A stretch of DNA of 64,000 nucleotides, from contig JANYFE010000053.1 in NCBI GenBank assembly GCA_025362795.1, positions 1 to 64,000 of the forward strand. Reading direction: 5' to 3'. The DNA comes from Rhodobacterales bacterium. Its GTDB lineage: Bacteria; Pseudomonadota; Alphaproteobacteria; Rhodobacterales; Rhodobacteraceae. The notes under the pieces are model-generated. The model was given only the letters and a program-made list of their open reading frames with translations, had not been told where the DNA came from and ran no database searches. The position numbers and the translations under genes were made by a program. Shown here in pieces: positions 9,216-19,708 of this stretch; position 1 is the stretch's first letter, and the number at the start of each line of letters is the position of its first letter.

Positions 9216-10460
9216 CTATTTGTTCTTCGCCAGCGCTAGGTCGCCATCGGCCACGGCGGCGGCCAGGCCATCTTGCAGGCTGTTCTCGCCCGACCAGACC
9301 GTGTTCAGCGCGTCTCCGACTGCCGAGGACCATTCTTCATAGCCTTTGAACACCGGCTTCAGATGGGCGTAGTCCAGCGCCTTGACGAACAGGCTGTGGT
9401 CGATTTTGGTCGCCTGATCCAGATAGGCCGGGCTTTCGGCGACCGATTTGCGCACGGGGATCGCGAGGCCGATCTTGGCCAGTTCGGTCTGACCGGCGTC
9501 GGAAAAGGCGTATTTCACAAACTCCCACGCTGCATCGGGGTTCTTGCTGTCTTTGGCGACAACGAAACCTGCCGAATTGACGCTGGTGGCGCGGCCCTTG
9601 GGGCCAAGCGGCAGTGGCGCCACATCCCAGTGGAAGGTGACTTGCGAATATTCGGGCACCGACCAATGGCCTGACATACCCATGGCCGAGACGCCCGACA
9701 GGAAGCCGTCATAGCCAAACTGGGCCAGTTGCTGTTCGGTCGGCAGGGATTTGTCGGTCAGCCACATGTCGTCAAACAGCTGGAAGGCCGCCGTGGCCTC
9801 GGGCGAGGCGATCAGCGTCTTGCCAGCCGCGGGGTCCACCACATCGCCGCCGTAAGCCCAGACCAAAGCGCCCCAGAACGGCTCCATATCATAACCGCCA
9901 TCCCAGAAGCCCCACTGATCGGTGGTGCCGTCGCCGTTCTTGTCCAAGGTCAGCTTTTTGGCCGTGGCGCGCAGGTCGTCATAGGTCCAGGCATCGGTCG
10001 GATAGGCCAGACCAGCGGCGTCGAACATGTCCTTGTTGTAATACAGAACGATCGTTTGGAAATCACGCGGCAGGCCGAAAATGCCGGTGCCGGTGTTATA
10101 GGCCTTCAGCGTGATCGGGTAGACGCCGTCCAGAATGGCCGGGTCTTTGTCGATATAGGGTTTCAAATCCAGCAGGACATTGCGGGACTGCCAGTCGGCA
10201 AACAGCGGCGCGTCCATGGCGAACACGTCGGGCGGGGTGCCGCCGGCGACCTGGACTTTCAGTTTTTCCCAGTAGCTGTCCCAGTCGGCCACTTCGACAT
10301 TGACCTTGATGTCGGGGTGCAAAACTTCGAAGGCGGTGGCGATTTTGGTCCAGACCGCGCCTTCCGCCGGGCTGCCCCACAGGGCGTAGGTGATGGTCGT
10401 ATCGGCCTGGGCGCTGCTGGCGAGGGCCAAAGCGAAGGCGGTGGTGGCAAGCAATTTCAT
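9216..10460 (-). CDS. Extracellular sugar-binding protein (ABC transporter)
   Basis: Signal peptide MKLLATTAFALALASSAQA; PPDVFAMDAPLFADW; family-1 SBP architecture. Confidence 0.92.
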   Translation of the reverse strand: MKLLATTAFALALASSAQADTTITYALWGSPAEGAVWTKIATAFEVLHPDIKVNVEVADWDSYWEKLKVQVAGGTPPDVFAMDAPLFADWQSRNVLLDLKPYIDKDPAILDGVYPITLKAYNTGTGIFGLPRDFQTIVLYYNKDMFDAAGLAYPTDAWTYDDLRATAKKLTLDKNGDGTTDQWGFWDGGYDMEPFWGALVWAYGGDVVDPAAGKTLIASPEATAAFQLFDDMWLTDKSLPTEQQLAQFGYDGFLSGVSAMGMSGHWSVPEYSQVTFHWDVAPLPLGPKGRATSVNSAGFVVAKDSKNPDAAWEFVKYAFSDAGQTELAKIGLAIPVRKSVAESPAYLDQATKIDHSLFVKALDYAHLKPVFKGYEEWSSAVGDALNTVWSGENSLQDGLAAAVADGDLALAKNK

Positions 10461-10473
10461 GGCATTTCTCCCT

Positions 10474-11511
10474 TCAAAGCCCGAACAGCCGGGCGGCGTT
10501 ATCGTAATAGATCTGGTCCAGCACCGGGCGTGGCAGGTTCAGGCCGTAGATGTGCCAGCGGCCCTGGCCCGGGATTTCACCGGGGCCGTAGTTGAAATGT
10601 TCATCCTCGGATTCAAGGAAGCGGGCATAGATGGCGTAGGTGGCAAGGTCGGGGCCGGCATCGGTGCCGAACAGGATGCGGTCGGAGTGGCGCAGAAAGA
10701 AGCGGCGGGCGGAATAGGGCTGGCGACCGAGTTCCCCGACGCGGGCAGAGATATCGACCATGAAATTCGGGCATTCGTCCAGAAGCGCCGACACCCAGCC
10801 GAGGTTTTCGGCATAGCAGCCGACATGCGCACCGATGAAGGTGGTGTTGGGGTGGCGGCGGACCAGGTTGGCGAAGGCTTCGATCAGGGTCGAGAAACTG
10901 GGGAACGGCGGGGAGGGGAAGCTCCAGTCCGGGTAGGCACCCAGTTCTTCCCAGCGTTCGTTGGTAGCATCGACGGGGTCAAAAAAAGCGACAGGATCAG
11001 CGATGTGGATCATCACCGGCAGGCGCAGTTCACCCGCGGCGGCCCAGATGGCGTCGAGGCGCGGGTCGTCGATCCTGGCCAATGCGCCGGTGTCGTCGGT
11101 GACATGCAGGCCGAAGGGTTTCCAGATTTTCAGCCCTTGTGCGCCGCGCGCGACCTGTGCGCGGAACCGGGTGGCAGAGCGGTCGGCAAAGCTGTGCCCC
11201 TCTGCTGCCCATTTGGACCAATCCACGCCGCCGAACACGCGGTAGCGGTCGGGCGCGAAGGCTTTGAAACGTCGCAACCGGTCGGTCAGGATATCTTCAC
11301 CCCAGCCGCCGTCGAGGTCGACGTAATGGGCCACTCCGGCGTGGTCGAGGTGGGCGAAGAATTCGGCGGGGGTGCGTTGGTCCCAGTTGCCGCCAAAGGC
11401 GCCGAGGTGGTTGTGGGCGTCGATGACCCGGCGATACGGGGCGGTGATAGCGGACTGCGGCACCACGAGTTTGGGCTGCGGACGGAATTGCGATAGGAGC
11501 AGGTCTGTCAT
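10474..11511 (-). CDS. Amidohydrolase (amidohydrolase 2-type TIM barrel)
   Basis: VIDAHNHLG, PVMIHIADP, TFIGAHVG, ILFGTDAGPD. Confidence 0.87.
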   Translation of the reverse strand: MTDLLLSQFRPQPKLVVPQSAITAPYRRVIDAHNHLGAFGGNWDQRTPAEFFAHLDHAGVAHYVDLDGGWGEDILTDRLRRFKAFAPDRYRVFGGVDWSKWAAEGHSFADRSATRFRAQVARGAQGLKIWKPFGLHVTDDTGALARIDDPRLDAIWAAAGELRLPVMIHIADPVAFFDPVDATNERWEELGAYPDWSFPSPPFPSFSTLIEAFANLVRRHPNTTFIGAHVGCYAENLGWVSALLDECPNFMVDISARVGELGRQPYSARRFFLRHSDRILFGTDAGPDLATYAIYARFLESEDEHFNYGPGEIPGQGRWHIYGLNLPRPVLDQIYYDNAARLFGL

Positions 11512-12566
11512 TATCCGATCCTTTGTTGCGTTTCGGCGCTGAACAGATGCGACAGGCCCGGTTTGGGGCGCAGGCCGATGGCGTCGCCGCGTTTGATCTG
11601 GGGGCGGTCGGAGAACAGGGCGTGGACGGTCAGCTCGCCGGAGTTGCAGCCCACAAACATCGCGGTGCCAGTGCTTTCCACCACATTGGCGGTGGCGGTG
11701 ATCGAGCCGGATGTGCCGATCGGAACCAGTTCCAGATGCTCTGGCCGGATGCCATAGAGGACGGCACCGGAGGCCGCGCTTTCCAGCGGCAAGGTCAGAG
11801 CGTCCGACAGTTTCACCTGGCCGCCGCCCGCTTGCCCAAGCAGCAGGTTCATCGCAGGCGAGCCGATGAAGCCCGCGACAAAAGCGTTTTCAGGGTGGTC
11901 ATACAGGTCCAGCGGCGCACCGGCCTGTTCCAGCCTGCCCGCGCGCATCACCACAATCCGGTCGGCCATCGTCATCGCTTCGACCTGATCATGGGTCACG
12001 AAGATCGAGGTTGACCCCAACCGTTCGTGCAGCGCCCGGATTTCTGCCCGCATCTGCACGCGCAAGGCGGCGTCGAGGTTGGACAGCGGTTCGTCGAACA
12101 GGAACACGGCGGGCTGACGCACGATTGCCCGCCCCATTGCAACCCGCTGACGTTGGCCACCCGACAGTTGTTTGGGCATACGTTCGAGGTAGGGGGTCAG
12201 GCCAAGAACCTCTGCGGCGACGCCCACGCTTTTGGCAATATCCGCCTTGGCACCGCCGCGCAGTTTCAGGGAAAATCCCATATTCTCGCGCACCGTCATA
12301 TGCGGATACAAAGCGTAGTTCTGGAACACCATCGCGATGTCGCGCTCTTTGGGTTCGACCTCGTTGACCACGCGGCCCGCGATGGAGACTGTGCCGGACG
12401 AGATATCTTCCAGCCCCGCAATCATTCGCAAGAGGGTGGATTTACCGCAGCCGGATGGCCCGACCAGCGCCACAAACTCGCCGTCCGCCACATCGAAACT
12501 GACGCCGTGCATCACCTTGGTGACGCCGTACGCCTTTTCCAGATCCCTGATGGATACCTGCGCCAT
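11511..12566 (-). CDS. ABC transporter ATP-binding protein (MalK/UgpC-type)
   Basis: [43 protein letters not shown]-terminal TOBE-like region. Confidence 0.95.
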   Translation of the reverse strand: MAQVSIRDLEKAYGVTKVMHGVSFDVADGEFVALVGPSGCGKSTLLRMIAGLEDISSGTVSIAGRVVNEVEPKERDIAMVFQNYALYPHMTVRENMGFSLKLRGGAKADIAKSVGVAAEVLGLTPYLERMPKQLSGGQRQRVAMGRAIVRQPAVFLFDEPLSNLDAALRVQMRAEIRALHERLGSTSIFVTHDQVEAMTMADRIVVMRAGRLEQAGAPLDLYDHPENAFVAGFIGSPAMNLLLGQAGGGQVKLSDALTLPLESAASGAVLYGIRPEHLELVPIGTSGSITATANVVESTGTAMFVGCNSGELTVHALFSDRPQIKRGDAIGLRPKPGLSHLFSAETQQRIG

Positions 12567-12575
12567 GCCGTCCCC

Positions 12576-13895
12576 CTACGCATATTCCGGCAGGAAACTG
12601 CCATGAGCGGTGATAAGCTGATCACACAGCGCCTTGATTTCATCCAAGGAAAGTTCGGCAGCCGTGTGCGGGTCCAGCATGGCGGCGTGGTAGATATGGT
12701 CGCGCCTGCCGGTGAGGGCGGCGAGGACGGCCAATTCCTGCACGTTGATCTGGGTGCGCATGATGGCGGCCAGTTGTGCGGGAACCCTGCCCACCCGCAC
12801 CGGCTGGATGCCGTTGTGGTCGATGTGGCAGGGCACCTCGACGGCGGCATTCGACGGAAGGTTGTCGATCAGCCCGTTGTTGCGCAGGTTGCCGTAGATC
12901 AGGTGGTTGGTGCCAGTGACCATGCCGTGAATGATCGCGGCAGCGTATTCGTTGGACTGGCACACTTCGATGGGGGCATTCTTATCCTCCAGTTCGGCGC
13001 GCAGGGTGTGCCAGCCGGCAATCTGCTCTTCACAGCGGCGGATGTATTCGTCCAAAGGCACCTGAAACTGCTGGATCAGGTCGTCGCGGCCGCGTTTGAT
13101 GAACCACGGGGTATATTCGCTGAAATGTTCAGAGCTTTCGGTGACGAAATGGCCGAAGTGTTTCAGCACCGCGAACCGCACGGCATCATGGGCGGGGAAC
13201 TGGCCATTGGCGGCCATAGCGCGGAGGCGGGGATACAGGTCTTCGCGGCGGCCATTCGGCAGACGCTTTTCAAACTTGGTGAAAAAGGCGACATGGTTGA
13301 TGCCAGCACAGCGGAAGTCGATATCCGCGATGTTTTCACCGAGAAGTTCGGCAAGGTGGCCGGAGGTTTCCTGCACCGAATGGCAGAGGCCAACGTAGCG
13401 GATGTCGGGGAACGCCTCTTGCACCGCCCAGGAGATCATCGCCATCGGGTTGACGTAGTTCATCATCAAGGCGCCGGGGCACATCGTCTGCATGTCACGG
13501 GCGATGTCGAGGACCACGGGGATGGTCCTGAGCGCCCGGAAAATGCCGCCGACGCCCAAAGTGTCGGCGATGGTCTGGCGCAGACCGAAGGCTTTGGGGA
13601 TTTCAAAGTCGATGACTGTGGCGGGTTTGTAGCCGCCGATCTGCATCATCAGGATGACGAAGTCGGCCCCTTTCAGTGCCGCCCGGCGGTCGGTGGTGGC
13701 GGTGATGTTCAGGTGGGTCAGGCCAAGGGTCGCGCCGATCCGCCGGGCCATGATTTCAGAGGTATCAAGGCGGGTGCGGTCGATGTCGAACAGGCTGACC
13801 TCGCTGTCGGACAGTTCAGGATTGGACAGCACGTCGCTGAGGATGTTTTGCGCGAATACCGTCGAGCCCGCGCCGATGAGGCAGATTTTGGCCAT
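12576..13895 (-). CDS. Glycoside hydrolase family 4 (alpha-galactosidase/alpha-glucosidase-like, NAD-dependent)
   Basis: ICLIGAGSTVFAQN, NYVNPMAMISWAV, GLCHSVQ, AGINHVAFF. Confidence 0.92.
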   Translation of the reverse strand: MAKICLIGAGSTVFAQNILSDVLSNPELSDSEVSLFDIDRTRLDTSEIMARRIGATLGLTHLNITATTDRRAALKGADFVILMMQIGGYKPATVIDFEIPKAFGLRQTIADTLGVGGIFRALRTIPVVLDIARDMQTMCPGALMMNYVNPMAMISWAVQEAFPDIRYVGLCHSVQETSGHLAELLGENIADIDFRCAGINHVAFFTKFEKRLPNGRREDLYPRLRAMAANGQFPAHDAVRFAVLKHFGHFVTESSEHFSEYTPWFIKRGRDDLIQQFQVPLDEYIRRCEEQIAGWHTLRAELEDKNAPIEVCQSNEYAAAIIHGMVTGTNHLIYGNLRNNGLIDNLPSNAAVEVPCHIDHNGIQPVRVGRVPAQLAAIMRTQINVQELAVLAALTGRRDHIYHAAMLDPHTAAELSLDEIKALCDQLITAHGSFLPEYA

Positions 13896-13905
13896 GGTCG
13901 ATCCT

Positions 13906-14859
13906 TTAGTTCAGCACAACAACCTTGGTCAGGTGGCGCGGGGTTTCGGAATTGATGCCCTTTGACAGGGCGACATGTTCGCCCATGATTTGCAGGGCAG
14001 GCAGTGCTGCGAGGGCGGCGGCGGGGCCGCTGATCCCAAGGTCGATCCGCAAGTCGCCCGGCCCGTTGATGCCGATGACGCGGGCCCCTTTGGCCTGCAC
14101 GTCGGCGGCAACCTTGGCCTCTGCCGTAGTGTCGTCGGAATACAGGATCACCACAACCGAACGCGCGTCGATCAGGGAAATCGGGCCGTGGCGGTATTCC
14201 AGCGGGTGGAAGGCCTGACTGTAGGAAATGCTCATCTCCTGTAGTTTCAGACAGCCTTCGCTGGCGATGCCGTAGTTGGCCCCTGCCCCGAGATAGACGA
14301 AATGGTTGCGGCCCTGAATGATGGCGCGCACCCCGGCGTCCATCTGGGCAAGGCCGCTTTGGGCGGCGGTTACAACGTGGCCCGGCAGGGAAATCCCGGC
14401 CAGACGCAGGCCGCCCAGCAGCATCAGGCTGGCAGAGGTTGACATCACGATCCCCTCGGCCTTGTCAGTCGGCAGGTATAGCTCGCGCAACGCGGCGCGC
14501 AGGATGGTTGACCCCGGTTCGCACGAGATGGCAAGGGTGGGCCAGCCTTGCACACGGCTCGCCTCAATCGCTTGTACGGTTTCGGTGGTGGTGCCGGAGC
14601 GGGACAGGCCAACCACCAGAATATCATCGAAATCAGCCAGATAGGCCTCGGGCCTGCGCGCCCATTCGGCACCGGGCACTGCCACCGCTTGTTGGCCAAA
14701 GGCGTTGTAGGCGCAGGCGAGGGATTGGGCGAGGTAATAGGATGTGCCGCATCCGGTCAGCACGATGGTGCGGGCTTGCAGCAGGGGGATGGGCTGTTGC
14801 AGTGCGGCGGTCCAGTAGGGGAACTGGTTGCGGATGACGGTTTCGGTGATCGACGGCAT
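13906..14859 (-). CDS. SIS-domain sugar isomerase/deaminase-like protein (AgaS/GlmS-C type)
   Basis: VLTGCGTSYYLAQSLA, VVGLSRSGTTTETV, LKLQEMSISYSQAFHPLEYRHGP; no N-terminal GATase domain. Confidence 0.85.
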   Translation of the reverse strand: MPSITETVIRNQFPYWTAALQQPIPLLQARTIVLTGCGTSYYLAQSLACAYNAFGQQAVAVPGAEWARRPEAYLADFDDILVVGLSRSGTTTETVQAIEASRVQGWPTLAISCEPGSTILRAALRELYLPTDKAEGIVMSTSASLMLLGGLRLAGISLPGHVVTAAQSGLAQMDAGVRAIIQGRNHFVYLGAGANYGIASEGCLKLQEMSISYSQAFHPLEYRHGPISLIDARSVVVILYSDDTTAEAKVAADVQAKGARVIGINGPGDLRIDLGISGPAAALAALPALQIMGEHVALSKGINSETPRHLTKVVVLN

Positions 14860-14888
14860 GGGGGTGACTTTCGGTTTAGATTAGGCGT

Positions 14889-15764
14889 TTACTTGCTGGC
14901 ACCGGCCATCAGGCCCTGCACCAAGAAGCGGTTGAGAAAGAGAACGAGGAGGATGGGCGGCAGGATCGCGACAATGCCCGCGGCGTTCATCAGCCCGTAG
15001 TCCACATAGTTGCGGGTGACGAATTCGGGGATCAGCACGGTCAGCGGTTTGGTGGCGAGGGATGGAGAGAACACAAGGGGGATCATGAACTGGCCCCAGG
15101 CGGATAGAAAGGTCAGGATGGCGCAGGCGACCAGACCGGGTCCGGCCAAGGGCAGCACGATGCGCAGCAGGGTATAGAACTTGGAGGCCCCGTCGATCCA
15201 CGCGGCTTCCTCCAGCGACAGGGGCATGGCCTGGTAGACCGACCGCATCAGCCATAGCGCAAGCGGCAGGAAGGCCGAGACATAGATTAGGGTGACGCCA
15301 GTGTAGGTGTCGATCAGCCCAGCCGCGATCATCAGGCGGTAAAGCGGGATCAGGACGGTAAAACCGGGGACCGCGAGGGTGGCGACCACGGCGATGAACA
15401 AAGCGTCACGGCCGGGGAACTTCAGGCGGACGAAGGCCCAGGCACCGACTGCCGCGATGGCGACGGTGACGAGCGTTGCGGCCAGCGCGGTGATGATGCT
15501 GTTGGCAAGGGCTTTGGAGAACTGCGGCCAGACCGATTGCACCTCGTTGCCCTGCGAGGTCGAGGTGGCCCCGAACAGTTTGGCGTAATGCGCCCAAGTG
15601 GGGGCCAGTGGCCAAAGATGCAGGTTGTCAGAGATAAGGGCGTTGGGCGGGGTGAGACTGGCGACAAGGCTCCAATAGATCGGACCCAAAGACCACAGCA
15701 GCAGCACGGCAGCCCCGAGGCTGAGGGCGGCATTGTTAAGGAAACGTTTGGTGGTCCGGGTCAT
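14889..15764 (-). CDS. Carbohydrate ABC transporter permease (MalG-type)
   Basis: LEEAAWIDGASKFYTLLRIVLPLAGP EAA loop; start overlaps the preceding gene's stop. Confidence 0.9.
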   Translation of the reverse strand: MTRTTKRFLNNAALSLGAAVLLLWSLGPIYWSLVASLTPPNALISDNLHLWPLAPTWAHYAKLFGATSTSQGNEVQSVWPQFSKALANSIITALAATLVTVAIAAVGAWAFVRLKFPGRDALFIAVVATLAVPGFTVLIPLYRLMIAAGLIDTYTGVTLIYVSAFLPLALWLMRSVYQAMPLSLEEAAWIDGASKFYTLLRIVLPLAGPGLVACAILTFLSAWGQFMIPLVFSPSLATKPLTVLIPEFVTRNYVDYGLMNAAGIVAILPPILLVLFLNRFLVQGLMAGASK

Positions 15765-16660
15765 TCGAACCTCGTTTCGCGGTAGACGCGCAGCACGTAG
15801 ACGGCGGACACCGCCAGTGAGGCGACCATAACCAGCAGCGACAGCGCCATGCCGAGGGACAGTTTCAGGTTCTGGAAGCTGGCCATATAGGTCTGGATGG
15901 TGATCGACCTTGTGTCGGTGGAAGCGCCGTTCAAAATCCACGCCTCGTCAAACAGGTTGATGGCGAAAACGGTCGATTGCGACAGGGCGATGGCAAGGCC
16001 GGGGGCGATCAGTGGCAAAGTGATCTGGCGCAGGCGTTGAAAGGCGGTGGCTCCGTCAAGACGAGCAGCCTCGTACAGCTCTTTCGGGATGGATTGCAGG
16101 GCGGCCAGCAGGATGATCACGGTCAACGGCATCATGCGCCACGCATGCACCACCGAGATCAGCACCAGCCCGGTGGCACGGTCGTTGAACCAGACTTGGT
16201 TGCCCTGCGTCAGGCCTGACGCCTGCAACAGCCCGTTCATCAGGCCGTAACTTGGGTTGAAGATCCAGCCCCAGATAATCGCATTGACCACAGGGGGCAG
16301 GCACCAGGGCAAGACCACCGCCGCCAGAAGCCATCTGCGCCCGATGGTGATCTTGTGCAGCAGCAGGGCCGCAGCCAATCCGCCGCCGGTTTCAATCACC
16401 ACGGCGAGCAGGACGTAAACGCCGGTCGTAGCCCAAGCCGCCAAAACGGTCGGGTCGGTCAGGGCGGTGACGTAGTTTTTCACCCCCACAAACGGAGAGC
16501 CCGGCTTCATCGGTTCGATGCGGAAAAAGCTGTCGTAAAGGCTGGAGACCAGCGGGCCGAACACCAGCGCACCCATGATCAAGACCACGGGCAGCGCCAG
16601 TGCCAAGCCCAACCGGGCGTCGCGGTTAAGACGGGGCCAGGTTGGCATGTCGAATGTCAT
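15761..16660 (-). CDS. Carbohydrate ABC transporter permease (MalF-type)
   Basis: YEAARLDGATAFQRLRQITLPLIAP; TM segments. Confidence 0.9.
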   Translation of the reverse strand: MTFDMPTWPRLNRDARLGLALALPVVLIMGALVFGPLVSSLYDSFFRIEPMKPGSPFVGVKNYVTALTDPTVLAAWATTGVYVLLAVVIETGGGLAAALLLHKITIGRRWLLAAVVLPWCLPPVVNAIIWGWIFNPSYGLMNGLLQASGLTQGNQVWFNDRATGLVLISVVHAWRMMPLTVIILLAALQSIPKELYEAARLDGATAFQRLRQITLPLIAPGLAIALSQSTVFAINLFDEAWILNGASTDTRSITIQTYMASFQNLKLSLGMALSLLVMVASLAVSAVYVLRVYRETRFE

Positions 16661-16675
16661 GGCCCCGCCCCTGCC

Positions 16676-17920
16676 CTACTGCTGCGCCGCGGCGGCAGCG
16701 TCTGCGATTTGCGTCATCGCGGTCGCCACGTCGATCTGGCCCTTGGCTGCGGCATTCAAAGCGGTCTGCACGGCACCCGAAAATTCGGAATACCAACCCG
16801 GCGTGCCTTGTGCGAACAGCGGTTCGGCGACGGCGGACTGCGCGGCGAGAATCTCACCCTCTCTCAAACTGCCATCCTTGCCGAGCGCGGCCAGAACCGA
16901 GAGGCGGGTCGGCAGGACACCCAGCGTCTTGTAATTGGCAACCATGACTTCGGGCGTCAGCATCCAGGTCAGATAGGTGGCCAGTTGGTCCTTGTTTTCC
17001 GCCGAAACCGGCATTCCGACGGCTTCCGGCAAGCCGAATGAGCGCGATTTGCCAGAGACATTGGGCACCAAAGCGGCATGAGCGTCAGCGGCGACGGTGG
17101 ATTTGGCGGGGTCGGTGTAAACCGCCAGAATACCCGCCTGCCCGGCCAGATCGAAGGTGATCTTGCCGGCCTTGAACAGTTCCTGCACCGCGTTGTCCTT
17201 GAGGCCGGTCGAAGCGGGGTCAATCAGGCCTTCCTTCAGCGCGTCCACCTCGAACTGCATCGCTTTGAAGCCCGCGCTGTCCGGCGTGGTGAACAGGGGT
17301 TTGAAATCCTTGTCAAACAGATCGCCGCCAAAGGCTTTGGTCAGCAGATACCAGGCGGTCGCGGCCCCTTCGGATGCCGACAGCGGCAGGCCGATCGGAT
17401 AGGCCGAGGCGCCCTTGGCCTTGACCGCGCGGGCGGCGGCCAGAAGTTCGTCCATTGTGGTGGGCACGGCGGCCCCTGCGGCATCCAGATGGGCCTTGTT
17501 GTAGATCATCACCCGGAAGTCGTTGTTGTAGGGGACGCCGAGCAGCTTGCCGTCATAGGTGAAGATCGCGGCGGTGGGGATATCGGCCAGCACATCGGCG
17601 GGCACCAGGGCCGAGAGGTCGTCAAACCAGCCGGCGGCACCAAACTGCCCCACCCAACTCCAGTCCAGTTCGGTACCGGTCGCGGGGGCGGTGTTGGCAA
17701 CCATCGAGGTGACGATCTTGGTGTGGATCTCGTCCCAGCCCAAGGTCTCGATGTTCAGGGTTCCGCCGGTGTCTTGGGTGTATTTGTCGGTCATGTCCTT
17801 GGTCAGCGTGCCCCATGGCGGCAAGAGCAAGGCCAGGGGCGTGGCGGCATGGCCAAGCCGGGCGAAACCGAAGCTGAGCGGCAGGGCGGTGGCTGTCAGC
17901 AGAAAAGCGCGTCTGTTCAT
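16676..17920 (-). CDS. Extracellular sugar-binding protein (ABC transporter)
   Basis: Signal peptide MNRRAFLLTATALPLSFGFARLGHAA; family-1 SBP architecture. Confidence 0.88.
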   Translation of the reverse strand: MNRRAFLLTATALPLSFGFARLGHAATPLALLLPPWGTLTKDMTDKYTQDTGGTLNIETLGWDEIHTKIVTSMVANTAPATGTELDWSWVGQFGAAGWFDDLSALVPADVLADIPTAAIFTYDGKLLGVPYNNDFRVMIYNKAHLDAAGAAVPTTMDELLAAARAVKAKGASAYPIGLPLSASEGAATAWYLLTKAFGGDLFDKDFKPLFTTPDSAGFKAMQFEVDALKEGLIDPASTGLKDNAVQELFKAGKITFDLAGQAGILAVYTDPAKSTVAADAHAALVPNVSGKSRSFGLPEAVGMPVSAENKDQLATYLTWMLTPEVMVANYKTLGVLPTRLSVLAALGKDGSLREGEILAAQSAVAEPLFAQGTPGWYSEFSGAVQTALNAAAKGQIDVATAMTQIADAAAAAQQ

Positions 17921-18861
17921 GGAGTTACCTCTTGGGGTTGGCGGGAAATCTGCGAGATCAGGGCGGTGTTGAGACGTTGGATGAAACCGGCATCCACGGG
18001 CCAGCCGGCATTGCGGGCGGCGACCAGAATGGCCCCGCCCACCGGTGGCAGGCGCGGCGGGATCGGGGCGCTGCCCATTTGCGCGGTCACGGCCTGGCGC
18101 AGACAGGCGTCGTTGAAGGCGCCGCCTGCATAGCTCCACCGCAGCGGATGGGTGGCGCCGCTGGTGCGGGCTGCGGCCTGGCCCAGCGAAGTCAGGTGAG
18201 CGGCGGCGCGGGTGAGCAGGGCCTGCGCCGCAGGATCCGTCGCCAAAGCAGAGACGTGGCGGGCAACCGAGGCGATTTTGGCGCGGGAGTTGGCGTCGGC
18301 ATAGGCCCAGGCGATCAGGTCATCCGGCCCGATGCCAAGCGCCGCCAGCAGGCCCTCTGCGAAAGCCGCGCAGGATGTGCGGCCGTCAAGGTGCATACTG
18401 ACCAGCGCAAGGGCCTCGCGCCCGATCCAATAGGCAGAGCCCTCGTCGCCAAACGTGCCGCCCCAGCCGCCGCTGCGGGTGCTGCCATTGCGGCCGCGCG
18501 CCCAGGCCATTGATCCGGTGCCGGCAAGGATCAGCACACCTTGATCCCCGGCGAGCGCCCCTTCGAAGGCCACGGCTACGTCGTTCAGCACCAGCGTTTC
18601 GCGGCCAAGAAGCGCATGGGCAACCACGGCCTGCCGGGCAGATACCGCGGGCATCTCGCCATGAAACGGCAGGCCCAGAACCGCCGCATCGACCGGGGCC
18701 AGCGGCGTCACGATCGCGGCCAGGCGTTCTTCCCAATCGCGGCCCTCGGTCGGGTCCAGCCCTGCGCCAAAGGCCAGTGCGACCACGGTGCCGGACGGAT
18801 CGGCCACGGCGGCGACGGTCTTGGTGCCGCCGCTGTCCAGACCCATGACCCTGCCATTCAT
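17917..18861 (-). CDS. BadF/BadG/BcrA-type ATPase / N-acetylglucosamine kinase-like sugar kinase
   Basis: MGLDSGGTKTVAAVAD; VLILAGTGSMAWAR; GWGGTFGDEGSAYWIGREAL. Confidence 0.9.
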   Translation of the reverse strand: MNGRVMGLDSGGTKTVAAVADPSGTVVALAFGAGLDPTEGRDWEERLAAIVTPLAPVDAAVLGLPFHGEMPAVSARQAVVAHALLGRETLVLNDVAVAFEGALAGDQGVLILAGTGSMAWARGRNGSTRSGGWGGTFGDEGSAYWIGREALALVSMHLDGRTSCAAFAEGLLAALGIGPDDLIAWAYADANSRAKIASVARHVSALATDPAAQALLTRAAAHLTSLGQAAARTSGATHPLRWSYAGGAFNDACLRQAVTAQMGSAPIPPRLPPVGGAILVAARNAGWPVDAGFIQRLNTALISQISRQPQEVTP

Positions 18862-19628
18862 GTGGCGTCCGCCAAGGTCACGGCACAGCCGATGTCGCGC
18901 AGCAGTTTCTGCGCCGCGAGCGTCAGGCCGCGTTCGGTGATCACATGGCTGGAGGCTAGCAGCGGGGCGACCTGGAATGTCAGCCGCCGCCCGAACTTGT
19001 CGGCATCGGCCATCACCACGGGGCAATCGGTCCGCGTCAGCATCTTGCGGTTGATCTGGGCTTCCTGTTCGTCGGAACTGAAAATGTCCCCATCGGTCGA
19101 GATCGCCCCAACCCCCAGAAACAGCAGGTCGAACCACAGCCGGTTCAGCGCCTCTTCGGCCAGCATGCCGACCATCGACGCGTTTTGCGGGCGCAGCGTG
19201 CCGCCGAGCAGCGTTACCGTCAGGTCGGCCACGGGCAGCAGGGTCTGGGCGACCGGCAGGCAGTTGGTGAACACCCGCAATGGGATCGGATGCAGCCGCA
19301 GCCGCCGGGCGACTTGCAACACTGTGGTGCCCGCATCCAGAAACACCGCCATATCCGGGCGCAGCAGGTCATAGGCCGCATCGCCGATGGCGCGTTTGGC
19401 GGCAAGGTTGATGTGCTCGCGGCTTTCAAAGGCGACTTCGGCGCCCGACGTTTCGGCGATCCGCGCCCCGCCATGCGTGCGCACCACGGCCCCCGCCTCT
19501 TCCATCGCCAGCAGATCGCGCCGGACGGTGGGTTCAGACGCACCCACCGCCTCGGCAATTTCGCCGACCGAGGAATAGCCCTTGGAGTAAAGATGCTGCC
19601 GTATGGCCGCCGCACGGTCGATCTTCAT
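18858..19628 (-). CDS. DeoR-family transcriptional regulator
   Basis: SSVGEIAEAVGASEPTVRRDLLAMEEAGAVVRTHGGA HTH; sugar-P sensor domain. Confidence 0.93.
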   Translation of the reverse strand: MKIDRAAAIRQHLYSKGYSSVGEIAEAVGASEPTVRRDLLAMEEAGAVVRTHGGARIAETSGAEVAFESREHINLAAKRAIGDAAYDLLRPDMAVFLDAGTTVLQVARRLRLHPIPLRVFTNCLPVAQTLLPVADLTVTLLGGTLRPQNASMVGMLAEEALNRLWFDLLFLGVGAISTDGDIFSSDEQEAQINRKMLTRTDCPVVMADADKFGRRLTFQVAPLLASSHVITERGLTLAAQKLLRDIGCAVTLADAT

Positions 19629-19678
19629 GGCACCTCTGTTCCTTGATCCGGCCATCAAGCCTTGCCAAAAATACAGAG

Positions 19679-19708
19679 TCAATCATAATTTTGATCAACA
19701 GTGATTGA
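19679..19708. promoter_or_regulatory. Candidate DeoR operator: TCAATCA…TTGATCAA…TGATTGA nested inverted repeats
   Basis: Perfect 7-bp arms flanking an 8-bp palindrome in the deoR/gatZ-like divergent spacer. Confidence 0.45.

Noticed and set aside
13906-14859. Calling the SIS protein GlmS
   Set aside because: No N-terminal glutamine amidotransferase domain, and the context is sugar catabolism.
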